DNA of 38,326 nucleotides from Bradyrhizobium sp. STM 3843 (GCF_000239815.1 NZ_CAFK01000112.1:1-38326), one strand, 5' to 3'. Positions 16,655 to 25,898 are shown, numbered from the stretch's first letter. Notes: a model not told the origin generated them from the letters alone. A program made the numbers and translations.

Positions 16655-17539
16655 CTACACCGCCGGCGCAGGCAGGCCGGCGATCGCGCAGGCCGCGCGC
16701 AGCGTATTGACCAGCAGGCAGGTGACCGTCATCGGGCCGACCCCGCCCGGCACCGGCGTGATCGCACCGGCAACTTCAGAGACTTCGGCGAATGCGACGT
16801 CGCCGACTAGCCTGGTCTTGCCCTCGGCTGTCGGAATCCGGTTGATGCCGACGTCAATCACCGTCGCACCCGGCTTGATCCAGTCGCGCTTGACCATCTC
16901 GGGGCGGCCGACCGCGGCATAGACCAAGTCGGCGCGCGCGGTGATTTCAGGCAGATTGCGGGACCGCGAATGCGCGATGGTCACCGTGGCATTCTCGTTG
17001 AGCAGCAATTGCACCAGCGGCCGGCCGACCAAATTGGAGCGGCCGATCACGATCGCGTTCATGCCTTCAAGTGACGCGTGCACGGTTTTGCTCAGGATGA
17101 TGCAGCCGAGCGGCGTGCAGGGCGACAGCGCGGACAAGCCGCCGGCGAGCCGGCCGGCATTGTGCGGATGCAGGCCATCGACATCCTTGGCCGGATCGAT
17201 CGCATTGACGACGGCTTCCGTCACCAATCCCCTGGGCAGCGGCAGCTGCACCAGGATGCCGTGCACGGCGGGATCGCGGTTGAGCTTACCGATCAGCGCC
17301 AACAGGGTGTCCTGCGACACGTCGGCAGGCAGCTTGTGCTCGAACGAGGCCATGCCGGCGGCCTGCGTCTGCGTGTGCTTGCTGCGGACATAGAGCTCGC
17401 TCGCGGCGTCGTTGCCGACCAGCACCACGGCCAGACCCGGCGTCAGGCCATGGTCGCGCTTGACGCGTTCGACCTCGCCCGCCACCCGCGCGCGCAGATC
17501 CGCGGCAATCGCCTTTCCGTCAATGATCTGCGCGGTCAT
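16655..17539 (-). CDS. folD: Bifunctional methylenetetrahydrofolate dehydrogenase/cyclohydrolase
   Basis: A 294-residue FolD that interconverts 5,10-methylene-, methenyl- and 10-formyl-tetrahydrofolate using NADP. Active-site Tyr50 and Lys54 lie in [21 protein letters not shown], the dinucleotide motif GRSNLVGRP and the terminal [15 protein letters not shown] are all present. The start at 17539 follows AAAGGA 7 nt upstream. It lies 22 bp after the DUF167 gene and probably in one transcript with it and the YggT gene. Confidence 0.97.
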   Translation of the reverse strand: MTAQIIDGKAIAADLRARVAGEVERVKRDHGLTPGLAVVLVGNDAASELYVRSKHTQTQAAGMASFEHKLPADVSQDTLLALIGKLNRDPAVHGILVQLPLPRGLVTEAVVNAIDPAKDVDGLHPHNAGRLAGGLSALSPCTPLGCIILSKTVHASLEGMNAIVIGRSNLVGRPLVQLLLNENATVTIAHSRSRNLPEITARADLVYAAVGRPEMVKRDWIKPGATVIDVGINRIPTAEGKTRLVGDVAFAEVSEVAGAITPVPGGVGPMTVTCLLVNTLRAACAIAGLPAPAV

Positions 17540-17561
17540 CTGTCGTCCTTTGCGATGAGGG

Positions 17562-17858
17562 CTATTTCGTCGGCTTATTCGCCGAAGTGACAGCGCGCAA
17601 GGCCTGATCCAGCGCAACCGGATCGCCTGAGATTGCCACCTGCTTCAGCCGCGATGTCGCCCCTGATGTCAGCTGCACCGCAGCCTTGGGCACACGAAGC
17701 GATTTGGCCAGAAGCTCAGTGACCGCACGGTTGGCCTCACCAGCATCAGCGACGGCGCGCACCCGCACCTTCAGGACGCTGCGGCCGTCGGACAAGGTCT
17801 CGACGCCGTCGATCGCGTCGCGACCGCCGCGCGGCGTGACCCGCAGCGCCAAGCTCAA
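17562..17858 (-). CDS. DUF167 (YggU-like) protein, start uncertain
   Basis: A small conserved protein of unknown function (YggU/DUF167 family): [30 protein letters not shown] and [10 protein letters not shown] are typical. The only canonical start is TTG 17858, giving 98 residues that begin inside the first family strand. The frame stays open upstream to 17927 and encodes PVPWRAAAGG before LSLALRVT. That resembles family N-termini, yet it has no ATG, GTG or TTG. An unusual start such as ATT at 17921 is possible, which would overlap the end of the YggT gene. Genes of this family often neighbour yggT. Confidence 0.82.
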   Translation of the reverse strand: MSLALRVTPRGGRDAIDGVETLSDGRSVLKVRVRAVADAGEANRAVTELLAKSLRVPKAAVQLTSGATSRLKQVAISGDPVALDQALRAVTSANKPTK

Positions 17859-17895
17859 TCCGCCGGCAGCCGCGCGCCAGGGAACAGGCGAAGGA

Positions 17896-18186
17896 TCAGA
17901 AGACGACGGGGTAGATGTAATAGGTGATCACCCGCTGGAGGAACATGATGATCAGGATCACGATAATCGGCGAGATGTCGAGCCCGCCGAGGTTCGGCAG
18001 CATGGAACGGATCGGGGCCAGCACCGGCTCGGTGATTCGGTACAGGAACTCGGCGACCGCCGCCACGAACTGGTTGCGCGTATTGACGACGTTGAAGGCG
18101 ATCAGCCAGGACAGGATGGCCGACGCGATCAGGAGCCAGACATAGAGATCCAGAACGATCAGAATGATGTCGAGAACGGCACGCAT
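17896..18186 (-). CDS. YggT-family membrane protein
   Basis: A 96-residue inner-membrane protein with two hydrophobic stretches (about 4-30 and 70-95) around a conserved middle, FLYRITEPVLAPIRSMLPNLGGLDISPI, diagnostic of YggT/Ycf19. Related proteins are linked to envelope or cell-division functions and to c-type cytochrome or photosystem assembly in plastids; the role here is unknown. The start MRAVLDIILIV is chosen over a longer frame lacking similarity. It heads the yggT-DUF167-folD run. Confidence 0.93.
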   Translation of the reverse strand: MRAVLDIILIVLDLYVWLLIASAILSWLIAFNVVNTRNQFVAAVAEFLYRITEPVLAPIRSMLPNLGGLDISPIIVILIIMFLQRVITYYIYPVVF

Positions 18187-18442
18187 GCGGGATGACTCGG
18201 GGGCTCGGTCGCGGATTCGACCTTGGTTGAGGCTAGATATCGGTTCCGCCCTGCACAAACAAGGGAAGCCGCCCGTCAAGGATAATGAGCGATGTGACGT
18301 TCTTGACTTGCCCGGGGCTCGGACTGTAAATGGCCCGACTTGCCGGTCGCCATCCCAATCATCTGCAGCGACCGACATATGATTCGGACATTGCTCGCGG
18401 TTTTCGGCTGGCGGTGTCCTGGTCAAATCATGACAAGCTCAT

Positions 18443-18518
18443 GGGGCCATAGCTCAGCTGGGAGAGCGCATCGTTCGCAATGATGAGGTCGGCGGTTCGA
18501 TCCCGCCTGGCTCCACCA
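18443..18518 (+). tRNA. tRNA-Ala (anticodon CGC)
   Basis: A 76-nt cloverleaf with encoded CCA. Acceptor GGGGCCA pairs with TGGCTCC (one G-T), the D arm is AGCTCAGCTGGGAGAGC, the anticodon stem is CATCG/TGATG with loop TTCGCAA, and the T arm is GGCGGTTCGATCCCGCC. Anticodon CGC reads GCG Ala codons. Confidence 0.97.
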
Positions 18519-18894
18519 GCCTTCGCTGGCTTCGCCAGCTTCGGCTCGGCAAGCCTTTCGCAGCCGAGCCTTTCGTAGCGAAGGCTGTCGCGCCGTAGCC
18601 CACCGGGCGAAGGCAGACCTAAGCTGCACAATCGGATCGCAGGCAGCTCCACCGGAGTAGGCTACGCGTGGCACGGCCACGCAAGAGCCTGAAGGGCGAA
18701 GCGTGGTGCCCGGCGAAGCCCAACGGGCGAAGACGGGCCGACAATCAAATCTACTTCCGGCGTCCGCTTCGGCCACATCTCCTCATCCTGAGGAGCTTGC
18801 GCATGCAAGCGTCTCGAAGGATGAGGCCGAGATCTGGGCTTCATGGTTCGAGACGGCGCTGCTGCGCCTCCTCACCATGAGGGGCACCTTCCCC
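18519..18894. other. 376-bp gene-free region after tRNA-Ala
   Basis: No gene is supported. The first 120 bp are low-complexity repeats of CTTCGC, GCGAAGG and CGGGCGAAG type, as in decayed spacer DNA. The last 110 bp hold two palindromic repeats, listed separately. Open frames across the tRNA on the minus strand (reading ...[19 protein letters not shown] or [19 protein letters not shown]) are the familiar antisense-tRNA artefacts. Confidence 0.6.
18781..18882. repeat. Pair of REP-like palindromic repeats
   Basis: Copy 1 (18781-18826) has arms CCTCATCC/GGATGAGG and an inner perfect stem GCTTGC-GCAT-GCAAGC. Copy 2 (about 18840-18882) has arms CATGGT/ACCATG around a GGCGCTGCTGCGCC core and runs in the opposite sense, giving a BIME-like pair. 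CTCATCCTGAGGAGC...GTCTCGAAGGATGAGG elements are, from memory, abundant in Bradyrhizobium and relatives. Confidence 0.7.
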
Positions 18895-19704
18895 CTACTC
18901 CGCTGCCTCCGCCATCATTTGCATCGGCTCGCGCTTGAGCCACCCCTCGATGAAGTGCGTCAGCCAGGCGCGCTCGGCGAGGTCGTGCACGGCGCGGCCT
19001 TCGAAATGGTGATGCCGCGGCCGCGCACCCGGCGTGGCCAGCCGGTCATGGCCGCGGGTGGTCCAGCGGCACATCATGGCGTAGGTCACATCGGGATGAA
19101 ACTGGAGGCCGAAGGCATTGTCGTAGCGGAATGCCTGGATCGGGAAATCATCGCCCTCGGCCAGCAGCTCGGCGCCTGACGGAAGCCCAAAGCCTTCGCG
19201 ATGCCAATGATAGACGTGGTCCGGCCAATGCGGGCACAGCTTGCGGCCGATCCGTGTCGGCCGGATCGGATAATAGCCGATTTCGGCGCGACCTTGCGGA
19301 TGCGGCGCCACGCGCGCCCCGCATTGCTTCGCCAGCATCTGCGCCCCCAGGCAGATGCCGAGGAACGGCCGCTGCTCGCGAAGCGGTATTTCGATCCAGT
19401 CGATTTCGCGGCAGACGAACTCATCCGGGTCATTCGCACTCATCGGACCGCCGAAAATGACGGCACCCGCGTGCTCATCCAAGGTCTCCGGCAAGGCATC
19501 GCCGAAGCGCGGCCGGCGGATATCCAGCGCATGGCCGAGCGCGCGCAGCGCGTTGCCGACCCGACCAGGACTTGAGCTTTCCTGATGGAGAACCACGAGG
19601 ACCGGCCGCTTCGGCACACGTGCGGTGCCTGAGGTCGGAAAAAGCTGCCGAATGTCGGCCTGGGCGGCCCCGTTCGGCTGGAGCGAAGGGTTTTGCCTGA
19701 GCAT
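18895..19704 (-). CDS. Class I glutamine amidotransferase-like protein
   Basis: A 269-residue protein resembling stand-alone GMP-synthase-type amidotransferases. A variable 30-residue N-terminus precedes the fold (RPVLVVLHQESSSPGRVG). The nucleophile is Cys118 in FLGICLGAQML, the oxyanion segment is FGGPMS, and His203 lies in LQFHPDVT. The acid residue of the triad is Asp205 instead of the usual Glu (HPE). The start is ATG 19704; GTG 19707 is adjacent. Relatives act on small amines or peptides, but the substrate here is not readable. Confidence 0.87.
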   Translation of the reverse strand: MLRQNPSLQPNGAAQADIRQLFPTSGTARVPKRPVLVVLHQESSSPGRVGNALRALGHALDIRRPRFGDALPETLDEHAGAVIFGGPMSANDPDEFVCREIDWIEIPLREQRPFLGICLGAQMLAKQCGARVAPHPQGRAEIGYYPIRPTRIGRKLCPHWPDHVYHWHREGFGLPSGAELLAEGDDFPIQAFRYDNAFGLQFHPDVTYAMMCRWTTRGHDRLATPGARPRHHHFEGRAVHDLAERAWLTHFIEGWLKREPMQMMAEAAE

Positions 19705-19785
19705 CACCTGTTGATCGTAGCTAAGCAGAGGTTAATGGCGCGTGAGCAAGCGCATTTTTTAAAGCAAACCCCGGGCCAGACCGGA

Positions 19786-20565
19786 TCAACTTCGCTTTAG
19801 CTGCAGGCGACCGACCGCCGCCAGGATGAAGCCGCGCGGGAACCAGCGCAGCATGAAAGGCACGATCTTGATGCCGATGCCCGGCAGGACCACGCGCTTG
19901 TCCGCCATCAGTCCGCGATAGGCGGCTTCCGCCACCGCCCGAGGCGGGACGTTGAGGATCGCCGAATCGATCCCAGGCGTGAAGCCGGCGCGGGCCTGGA
20001 ATTCTGACGGCACCGGGCCCGGACAGAGCACGGTGACGCGGACACCTTGGCGGCTCAGCTCCTGGCGCAGCGCCTCCGTGAAGGAAATCACATAGGCCTT
20101 GGAGGCGTAATACACGGCCATCCCCGGCCCCGGCAGGTAGCCTGCAACAGAGCCGACATTGAGAATGCCGCCGCGATTCCTGATCAATTGATCGGCAAAC
20201 CGCAGCGACAGGTCGGTGAGTGCGCGGATGTTGACGGCGATCATGTCGAGCTGCTCGGTGCGGTCGAGCTGGATCGCCTTGCCGAACAGACCGAAGCCGG
20301 CATTGTTGACCAGGTGATCAAGCTCGACGCCTGCGGCCGCCAAGCTTGCAGCAATGTGGTCGCCAGCGTCCCGCGCGGTGAGATCACAGGGAATGATGAT
20401 CGGCGCCGGTCCACCCTTGGCGGTGATCTCGCGCGCCAGTGCCGCAAGCCGGTCCTCGCGCCGCGCCGTCAGAGCGAGCCGGTGCCCGTTCGCGGCGAAG
20501 ACGCGGGCCAATTCGGCGCCGATGCCTGCGGAGGCGCCGGTCACGAGGGTCACACGTTCACTCAC
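19786..20565 (-). CDS. Short-chain dehydrogenase/reductase
   Basis: A 259-residue classical SDR: TGASAGIG (10-17) for NADP, ALTARRED with basic residues favouring NADPH, NNAG (87-90), catalytic Ser139, Tyr152 and Lys156 (YYASK), then PGPVPSEF. The C-terminal basic/hydrophobic stretch (IVPFMLRWFPRGFILAAVGRL) resembles membrane-associated acyl or lipid SDRs of the DltE/YqjQ kind. It starts with GTG. It is a single gene with about 80 bp to the amidotransferase gene and 207 bp to the TerB gene. Confidence 0.92.
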   Translation of the reverse strand: MSERVTLVTGASAGIGAELARVFAANGHRLALTARREDRLAALAREITAKGGPAPIIIPCDLTARDAGDHIAASLAAAGVELDHLVNNAGFGLFGKAIQLDRTEQLDMIAVNIRALTDLSLRFADQLIRNRGGILNVGSVAGYLPGPGMAVYYASKAYVISFTEALRQELSRQGVRVTVLCPGPVPSEFQARAGFTPGIDSAILNVPPRAVAEAAYRGLMADKRVVLPGIGIKIVPFMLRWFPRGFILAAVGRLQLKRS

Positions 20566-20772
20566 GACATAAAGCTCTTAGATCAAATTTCGGACATCAT
20601 CTCCCGAGCAGAAAGAGCATAGGCGAGAGGGAACATGCAAGCCACTCGGAACCGCCTGCGGCGGTCCCGAACAGGAGGTTAATGCCTGTAATTCTACGGG
20701 CTTAGCAGGTCCGCCCGAATCGAAGTCACATTAAACTTTATCCATGAACAGCCGCGGCACTCGGCCTCGGGG

Positions 20773-21258
20773 TTAAGGCGCCGTCGATTTTTCCGAGGAC
20801 GCATCCGACTGTCTGGCGACCACGCGTTGCTTCAAATCGATGCGGTCGCGCGAGGAGATGCCGAGCAGTTCGGAGGCGCGCCACACCACATTGTCCTCGA
20901 ACTCCGTCACCTTGCCATCGGCATAGACGAGCTCCCACATCATCTCGACGATGCGCAGCCGCCCGGCTTCATCGAGCTCCCGCATGATGACGCTGGTGAA
21001 GCGGTAGAGATCGACGGCCTCGCCCTCGGCCAGCATGGCCGAGCTGATCAGCCGGTCGGCCGTTCCCGGATCGAGCCCGAAACGTAATTCGATCAGGCTG
21101 TGCAGCTTGCGCTTTTCAAGCTCGCTCGGCTGGCCGTCGAGCGAGATCACGTGAATCAACAGCGCGGTCGCGGCGAGCTGGTAGCTATCGTCGTCGAAGG
21201 CCGGCGTCTCATGCGGCGAGACCACATCGGCAATGAATTGGCGCAGTCCTTCCAGCAT
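20773..21258 (-). CDS. TerB-like (tellurite-resistance/DUF) protein
   Basis: A 161-residue helical protein with the TerB-fold signature of two related halves: LIHVISLDGQPSELEKRKLHSLI and WELVYADGKVTEFEDNVVWRASELLGI. The acidic D-G-x-x-x-x-x-E pattern suggests metal binding. TerB-like domains are widespread and most have no proven link to tellurite. The start MLEGLRQFIADVV is the family N-terminus; upstream codons are Arg-rich read-through. It is not in an obvious operon. Confidence 0.88.
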   Translation of the reverse strand: MLEGLRQFIADVVSPHETPAFDDDSYQLAATALLIHVISLDGQPSELEKRKLHSLIELRFGLDPGTADRLISSAMLAEGEAVDLYRFTSVIMRELDEAGRLRIVEMMWELVYADGKVTEFEDNVVWRASELLGISSRDRIDLKQRVVARQSDASSEKSTAP

Positions 21259-21536
21259 GGGTGCTCGTGCTCTTTGGTCTCGCTGTCGCGGCGGCCGCCG
21301 GAATGGCGACGCTCTTTCCAATATGCGTTGACGCCATGGCGCAGGCAATCCGCTGCGACCTTTCGACCGCATGACATTTCGGTAAGTGTCTGGAGAACTG
21401 ATGCCGGCCCGCCACTACGTCGTACCGTGACACCCACGCGCGACAATGGCTTTGCGATTTGCACAGAGCGGTGAACTCAGCGTACCGAAGATACCACCAG
21501 ATCCCGGTTCGACTGCTGCTGCGCTGGCGTGGCGTA

Positions 21537-22946
21537 TCACGGAATCTCGTACACCATCATCTTGTCGGCGATGCCGCGCAGGGCGGCGCGCTTCTGGATC
21601 GGCGTGATATGCGCTTTCTCCAGAATGTCGATGACGCCGGGCGCCTCGATCACCGGCGCGGTCAGATGAATCTCCTGCGCAGTCGACAGGCTCTGCACAC
21701 GTGCGGCGATGTTCACCGTCTGGCCGAAATAATCCTGACGGTCGTTCAGCATCACCGCGAGGCACGGTCCCTCATGGATGCCGATCTTGACCACGAGATC
21801 CTCGGTACCGCGCTCCCGATTGAGCCGTTCCATCGCCGCGCGCATCCGCAGGCCCGCGGACAGCGCGTTCTCCGGCCGGATGAATGTCGCCATCACGGCG
21901 TCGCCGATCGTCTTCACGACCGCGCCCTTTTCCGAATTGATGATCTCGAGCAGCGCACGGAAATGCGCCCGCACCAGATCGAAGGCGGCGAGATCGCCGA
22001 CGCGCTCATAGAGGGCCGTGGAGCTCTTCAGATCCGTGAACAGGAAGGTCAGCGAGGTGATCTTCAAGCGCTGATCGATATTGAGCTGATCGGCCTTGAA
22101 CACGTCGCGGAAGGTCTGATTCGACAGCATCCGCTTGGCCGTCAGGAACGGCTTGCGCCTGCCGATCAGGTGATGCAGCGCGTCGGCCGCGACCATCACG
22201 GTCGGCAGCACGCGCAGGCCCGCTTTGTTGTCCAGCGTGAGCTGGAGCGGCCCGGGGCGCAGCACCGTGGTCTCCACCGCAGATCGCGCGCCGTCATATT
22301 TCAACGCAAGCTCCTGCACCTCCTCGGTCGGCTCGCCCTGCACGTCGATGAAGCGCGCGGCATGCGTCACCGGCTCGAACACGATGATGAATTGCGGCGG
22401 CAGGTCGAGCGAGACGGTCGCGTGGTCGCCGGCCGGCAGCTCACGCGCGTCGAGCACGACCTCGTCGGACAGCGAGGCCATCGATGCCTCGTCGAAATCG
22501 ACGCCCGAGCTCCAGAACACCTGCTTGAAATAGTCCCAGATCGGCAGCGAATGCGGATCATGCGCCGCGATCCGCCGCACGCGCGGGCTGACGGTGAAGG
22601 CGGCCTCGACCTGCTGGTCGACGGTCGCCTCATAGCCACAGGCGCACAGGCCGCAATGATACTCGTCCGAGCGCAGCGATTTCAGCGTGCCGTGAGCGTC
22701 GAGCACGCCGCCGCAGCCCGGACACAGCACGTTCCAGGTCAGGTCGAATAGGCCTGCCCGGGCTGCATGGATGAAGCCCGAGATCACGCGCTCCTCGTCG
22801 AGCCCGGTGCGCTTGGAGAAATCGAGCGCATTGATGCGATTGAGCTCGTGGTCGGCACCGCCGTCGATCAGCTGTGCGATCGCGTCGGCCACGCAGGGAT
22901 CGGCGGATTCCTTGAGAGCTGAAAACTGGATTGCCGTGGCGTTCAT
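21537..22946 (-). CDS. Class III adenylate/guanylate cyclase with N-terminal zinc-ribbon region
   Basis: A 469-residue predicted cytoplasmic nucleotide cyclase. Residues 1-280 are a regulatory part resembling DUF5939, including a Cys cluster at 75-103 (CPGCGG...HCGLCACG) that fits a zinc ribbon. Residues 295-469 are the catalytic domain: metal ligands Asp305 (FLFTDLKSST) and Asp349 (KTIGDAVMA), substrate residue Lys345, Thr410, and transition-state Asn412 and Arg416 (VNIAARVQS). All catalytic residues are present, so it is likely active, probably making cAMP given Lys/Thr. No membrane segment is seen. No partner gene is evident. Confidence 0.93.
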   Translation of the reverse strand: MNATAIQFSALKESADPCVADAIAQLIDGGADHELNRINALDFSKRTGLDEERVISGFIHAARAGLFDLTWNVLCPGCGGVLDAHGTLKSLRSDEYHCGLCACGYEATVDQQVEAAFTVSPRVRRIAAHDPHSLPIWDYFKQVFWSSGVDFDEASMASLSDEVVLDARELPAGDHATVSLDLPPQFIIVFEPVTHAARFIDVQGEPTEEVQELALKYDGARSAVETTVLRPGPLQLTLDNKAGLRVLPTVMVAADALHHLIGRRKPFLTAKRMLSNQTFRDVFKADQLNIDQRLKITSLTFLFTDLKSSTALYERVGDLAAFDLVRAHFRALLEIINSEKGAVVKTIGDAVMATFIRPENALSAGLRMRAAMERLNRERGTEDLVVKIGIHEGPCLAVMLNDRQDYFGQTVNIAARVQSLSTAQEIHLTAPVIEAPGVIDILEKAHITPIQKRAALRGIADKMMVYEIP

Positions 22947-23084
22947 GGATCAACCAACATCTGTCTTGCGCGCGAACATATGGGCATGCACGCAGCTGAA
23001 AGCGAGAGAAGCATACCTCGATTGCCCCGCAGTGTAACCGCGCCACCGTCTCGATCACATGACGCGACGGGTAAAGCCACCCGC

Positions 23085-24467
23085 TTAGCGGGGCACAATC
23101 CGGAACGCCGGCGAACGGTCCGGCTGCGTCGTCACCACGCCGACCGGCGTCACCGGCGCCTTGTCCAACAGCTCGATCCGGAACGCGCTGACGAGCCGCG
23201 ACAGCGCAAGCACCGCCTCGGTAAGCGCGAAATGCGCGCCGATACAGACCCGCGGGCCGGCGCCGAACGGCAGATAGGCGAACCGCTCCGGCGGCGGCGC
23301 ATCCGGCAGGAACCGCTCCGGCAGGAAGGCATTCGGCGCCTGCCACAGCTTCTCATGCCGGTGCAGGAGCCAGGGCGAGATCATGATGACGTCGCCGCGC
23401 CTGACCGGCAAACCCGCGATGACATCAGCCCCCAATGCCGCACGCGCGATCAGGAAGGCCGGCGGATAAAGCCTGAGCGCCTCGTCGATGACAGCGCGGG
23501 TGAACGGCAGGCGCTCCGGATCTTTCGTCGCGGCGGCCTCCCTCGCCTCCAGCGCCAGCTTCTCCTGCGTGACCGGATCGAGCGCCAGCAGATAGAGCGC
23601 CCAGAACAAAGCGGTGGCGGTTGTCTCGTGTCCGGCGAGGATCATGGTCGCAACTTCGTCGGCCAGCTGCGCGTCGGTGAACGCAGCCCCGGTCTCGGGA
23701 TCGCGTGCCGCGCCCATGAGGTCGAACAGGTCGCGCGGCGGCGCGTCCTCGCGCTTGCCGGCCGCCCGCCGCTCCGCCATCAGCATCGCGATGAAACTCG
23801 TCCAGCGCTTGCGGAAACGGCTCCGTGCAAAATCGCGTGGCGTCGGCCAGGACACCGGCAGCACGATATCGAGCAGATGCGGGCTGGCCAGTCGCGCGCC
23901 ATATTCGAACACGAAGTCGCGCAAGGTGGCGCCGTGTCGGCCCATCTCGAACGAGAACATGGTGCGCCCGGCGATATCGAGCGTCATGTGCTGCATGATC
24001 TCGCGCAGATCCAACGGTCTGTTGCACTCGCCTTTGAGCCGCGCCACGGTGTCGTCGATCACATCCGCCATCAGCGGAATCAGGTTTGCGACCGCGCGCG
24101 GCGTGAAGGCCGGCGCCAGCGTACGGCGCTGATGTTTCCAGGCCTTGCCCTCGGCGATCAGGACACCTTCGCCGAGCACCGGCCGCAACACACGAATGCC
24201 GGCGGCCGTGCGGGTGTAGTTCTCGTAATTGTCGATGAGCACATGTTTGATCGCGTCGGGGGCATTGAGGGTGAAGCTGGACCGGCCGAAGAAGCGGCCG
24301 CGCAGGATGTCTTCCTCGTAGGCCCGCTGGCCCCAGGTCGCGATGGCGTTTTCGCCCATCTTCAGAACGCGGCGCAGCACGCCCATGCTGTCCGGCGCCC
24401 GCGGCGGCATTGGCGGCACCAGCGGCGAGCGCGCACGGGGAAGATAATGGACGTCGGCGATGCTCAT
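23085..24467 (-). CDS. Cytochrome P450
   Basis: A 460-residue haem-thiolate monooxygenase. I-helix AGHETTATALFWALYLLA, K-helix EALRLYPP (ExxR), and haem loop FGAGPRVCIG with the ligand Cys about residue 408 are all intact. There is no membrane anchor, so it is soluble and needs a separate redox partner, none of which is in this window. The start MSIADVHYLPRA has GAGG 6 nt upstream; an in-frame GTG four codons earlier is less likely. It lies 63 bp after the Tat-exported hydrolase gene and may be co-transcribed. The substrate is unknown. Confidence 0.95.
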   Translation of the reverse strand: MSIADVHYLPRARSPLVPPMPPRAPDSMGVLRRVLKMGENAIATWGQRAYEEDILRGRFFGRSSFTLNAPDAIKHVLIDNYENYTRTAAGIRVLRPVLGEGVLIAEGKAWKHQRRTLAPAFTPRAVANLIPLMADVIDDTVARLKGECNRPLDLREIMQHMTLDIAGRTMFSFEMGRHGATLRDFVFEYGARLASPHLLDIVLPVSWPTPRDFARSRFRKRWTSFIAMLMAERRAAGKREDAPPRDLFDLMGAARDPETGAAFTDAQLADEVATMILAGHETTATALFWALYLLALDPVTQEKLALEAREAAATKDPERLPFTRAVIDEALRLYPPAFLIARAALGADVIAGLPVRRGDVIMISPWLLHRHEKLWQAPNAFLPERFLPDAPPPERFAYLPFGAGPRVCIGAHFALTEAVLALSRLVSAFRIELLDKAPVTPVGVVTTQPDRSPAFRIVPR

Positions 24468-24530
24468 TGGTGACCTCACAATCAGCCCCGCAGCTCAAGG
24501 TCGATTGGGACCACCCCCAGCTCCCCAGAG

Positions 24531-25898
24531 CTATGTCGTCAGCTCGATCACCGCAATCCTGCCTTCCGATGCCGGCCAAAGCCGGGCAGCGATACGCTCT
24601 TCGTTGAACTGGCCGATGACGCTGCGTCCGACCTCGCCGGCAGCCAGCCGCAACGTGGTTGCTGCGTCGGTCGGCACGCCCTTCTGCACGTCCGTGGGCT
24701 CCTTGGCGTCGAGCAGCACGATATCGCGTGGCAGGCCGAAATAGCCGCGCGGCCGCGACATGATGAGAATGGCACCTGCTCTGGCGTCAGCCGGCCCGAT
24801 CGGACGCGCGGCGCGCAGATGCACGACCTCCGACGAGCGCGGGAATGGCGAGCGATAAAAATGCGTGGTCGGCGCACCGGCGGAGGTCAGCACCATCTCG
24901 AGCCAGGATGCCGAATCCACCTCCGCAGGCCCCCAGCGCCCATCGGCCGCAGTCTGCCCGCGATAGACCATCTCGCCGATGCGTTCGCCGGTGTCAGGCG
25001 ACACACGGTAGACCTCGACCATCGCCTCGGAAACCGGGCGATTTGTTGGCGCGCCGTCGGGCGTGCCAGTCACCAGGCCGCTGAGCCGGACCTGCTTCTC
25101 AGGCACGATCGCGATGCGCTCGGGCTCCCGACCGGCGATGAACTTGTAGATCTCGCGGAAGGCGCGCGGATGGAACGCCACCTCGCGGTGATCGAGCGCG
25201 CCGAGCACGAGGTTGGTCGCACCCTTCAGCGCAGGTCCTTCGGCGGTGATCCCGGTCGGCACGCCCGGCTTGCCGATCAGGCGGCCGTCGGGTTGCGCGT
25301 ATTTATCGAGGCCGTCGCTGCGCAAGGTCAGGAACGCGGTGCCTTCAGTCACTTCGGTGTCACCGGCATTCAACCCACGCAGGAACGCGCCCCGGCCGTT
25401 GAATTCGCTGCCGGGATTGTCGTCGGTATCGAAGACCCCGTGATTGGGTGTCCCGCACAACACGGCGTGGCTGACGTCGGCGCCGCCGCCATTCTTGACC
25501 ACGTTGCGGATCGCGTTGCCGCCACGGGAGCTGCCGACCAAAGCGACGCGCGGCGCACCGGTTTCGCTCTTCAGCGCCTTGATGGCGTCGGCAAGTTCGC
25601 GGCGCTGATCATCGGTCGAGGATCGGTTCGTCTGGGCCACGGCGTCGTCATTGCGCGCCAAAGGATCGGTGAAGTTCATCGCTGCCATTCGGCCGCGGGC
25701 CACGCCGTTCGATTCCATCCGCCACAGCGTCGTCATCCACAATGCGGCGTGGTCGCCATTGCCGTGAACGAACAGCACCGGCGGAATCTCGCCACCCGAA
25801 GTGGCCGGCATCTGCGCAAATGCGGGAATGGAGAACGTGCTCGAGAGCAGCGGCAGGCTGCCGAGGCCTTGCAAGAGAGTGCGTCGCGTCAGGCTCAT
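24531..25898 (-). CDS. Tat-exported alpha/beta hydrolase
   Basis: A 455-residue secreted lipase/esterase-like protein. The N-terminus has a twin-arginine signal (SLTRRTLLQGLGSLPLL, ending AFA-Q about residue 29). The alpha/beta hydrolase core has the oxyanion strand VLFVHGNGD (42-50) and nucleophile elbow GSSRGG with Ser124; His in DHREVAFHP (about 260) is a triad candidate. Residues about 290-455 form an additional beta-rich module. The start at 25898 follows GGGGAG 7 nt upstream. It precedes the P450 gene in the same direction. The substrate is not evident. Confidence 0.9.
   Translation of the reverse strand: MSLTRRTLLQGLGSLPLLSSTFSIPAFAQMPATSGGEIPPVLFVHGNGDHAALWMTTLWRMESNGVARGRMAAMNFTDPLARNDDAVAQTNRSSTDDQRRELADAIKALKSETGAPRVALVGSSRGGNAIRNVVKNGGGADVSHAVLCGTPNHGVFDTDDNPGSEFNGRGAFLRGLNAGDTEVTEGTAFLTLRSDGLDKYAQPDGRLIGKPGVPTGITAEGPALKGATNLVLGALDHREVAFHPRAFREIYKFIAGREPERIAIVPEKQVRLSGLVTGTPDGAPTNRPVSEAMVEVYRVSPDTGERIGEMVYRGQTAADGRWGPAEVDSASWLEMVLTSAGAPTTHFYRSPFPRSSEVVHLRAARPIGPADARAGAILIMSRPRGYFGLPRDIVLLDAKEPTDVQKGVPTDAATTLRLAAGEVGRSVIGQFNEERIAARLWPASEGRIAVIELTT

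Noticed and set aside
18423..18776. Minus-strand open frames across tRNA-Ala reading like a protein ([36 protein letters not shown]).
   Set aside because: This is the well-known antisense-tRNA artefact; the cloverleaf on the plus strand is complete.
21459..22751. 430-codon plus-strand open frame.
   Set aside because: Antisense of the cyclase gene; His/Arg/Gln-rich composition typical of shadow frames in GC-rich DNA.
22980..24473. 497-codon plus-strand open frame.
   Set aside because: Antisense of the P450 gene, which has all its catalytic motifs on the other strand.
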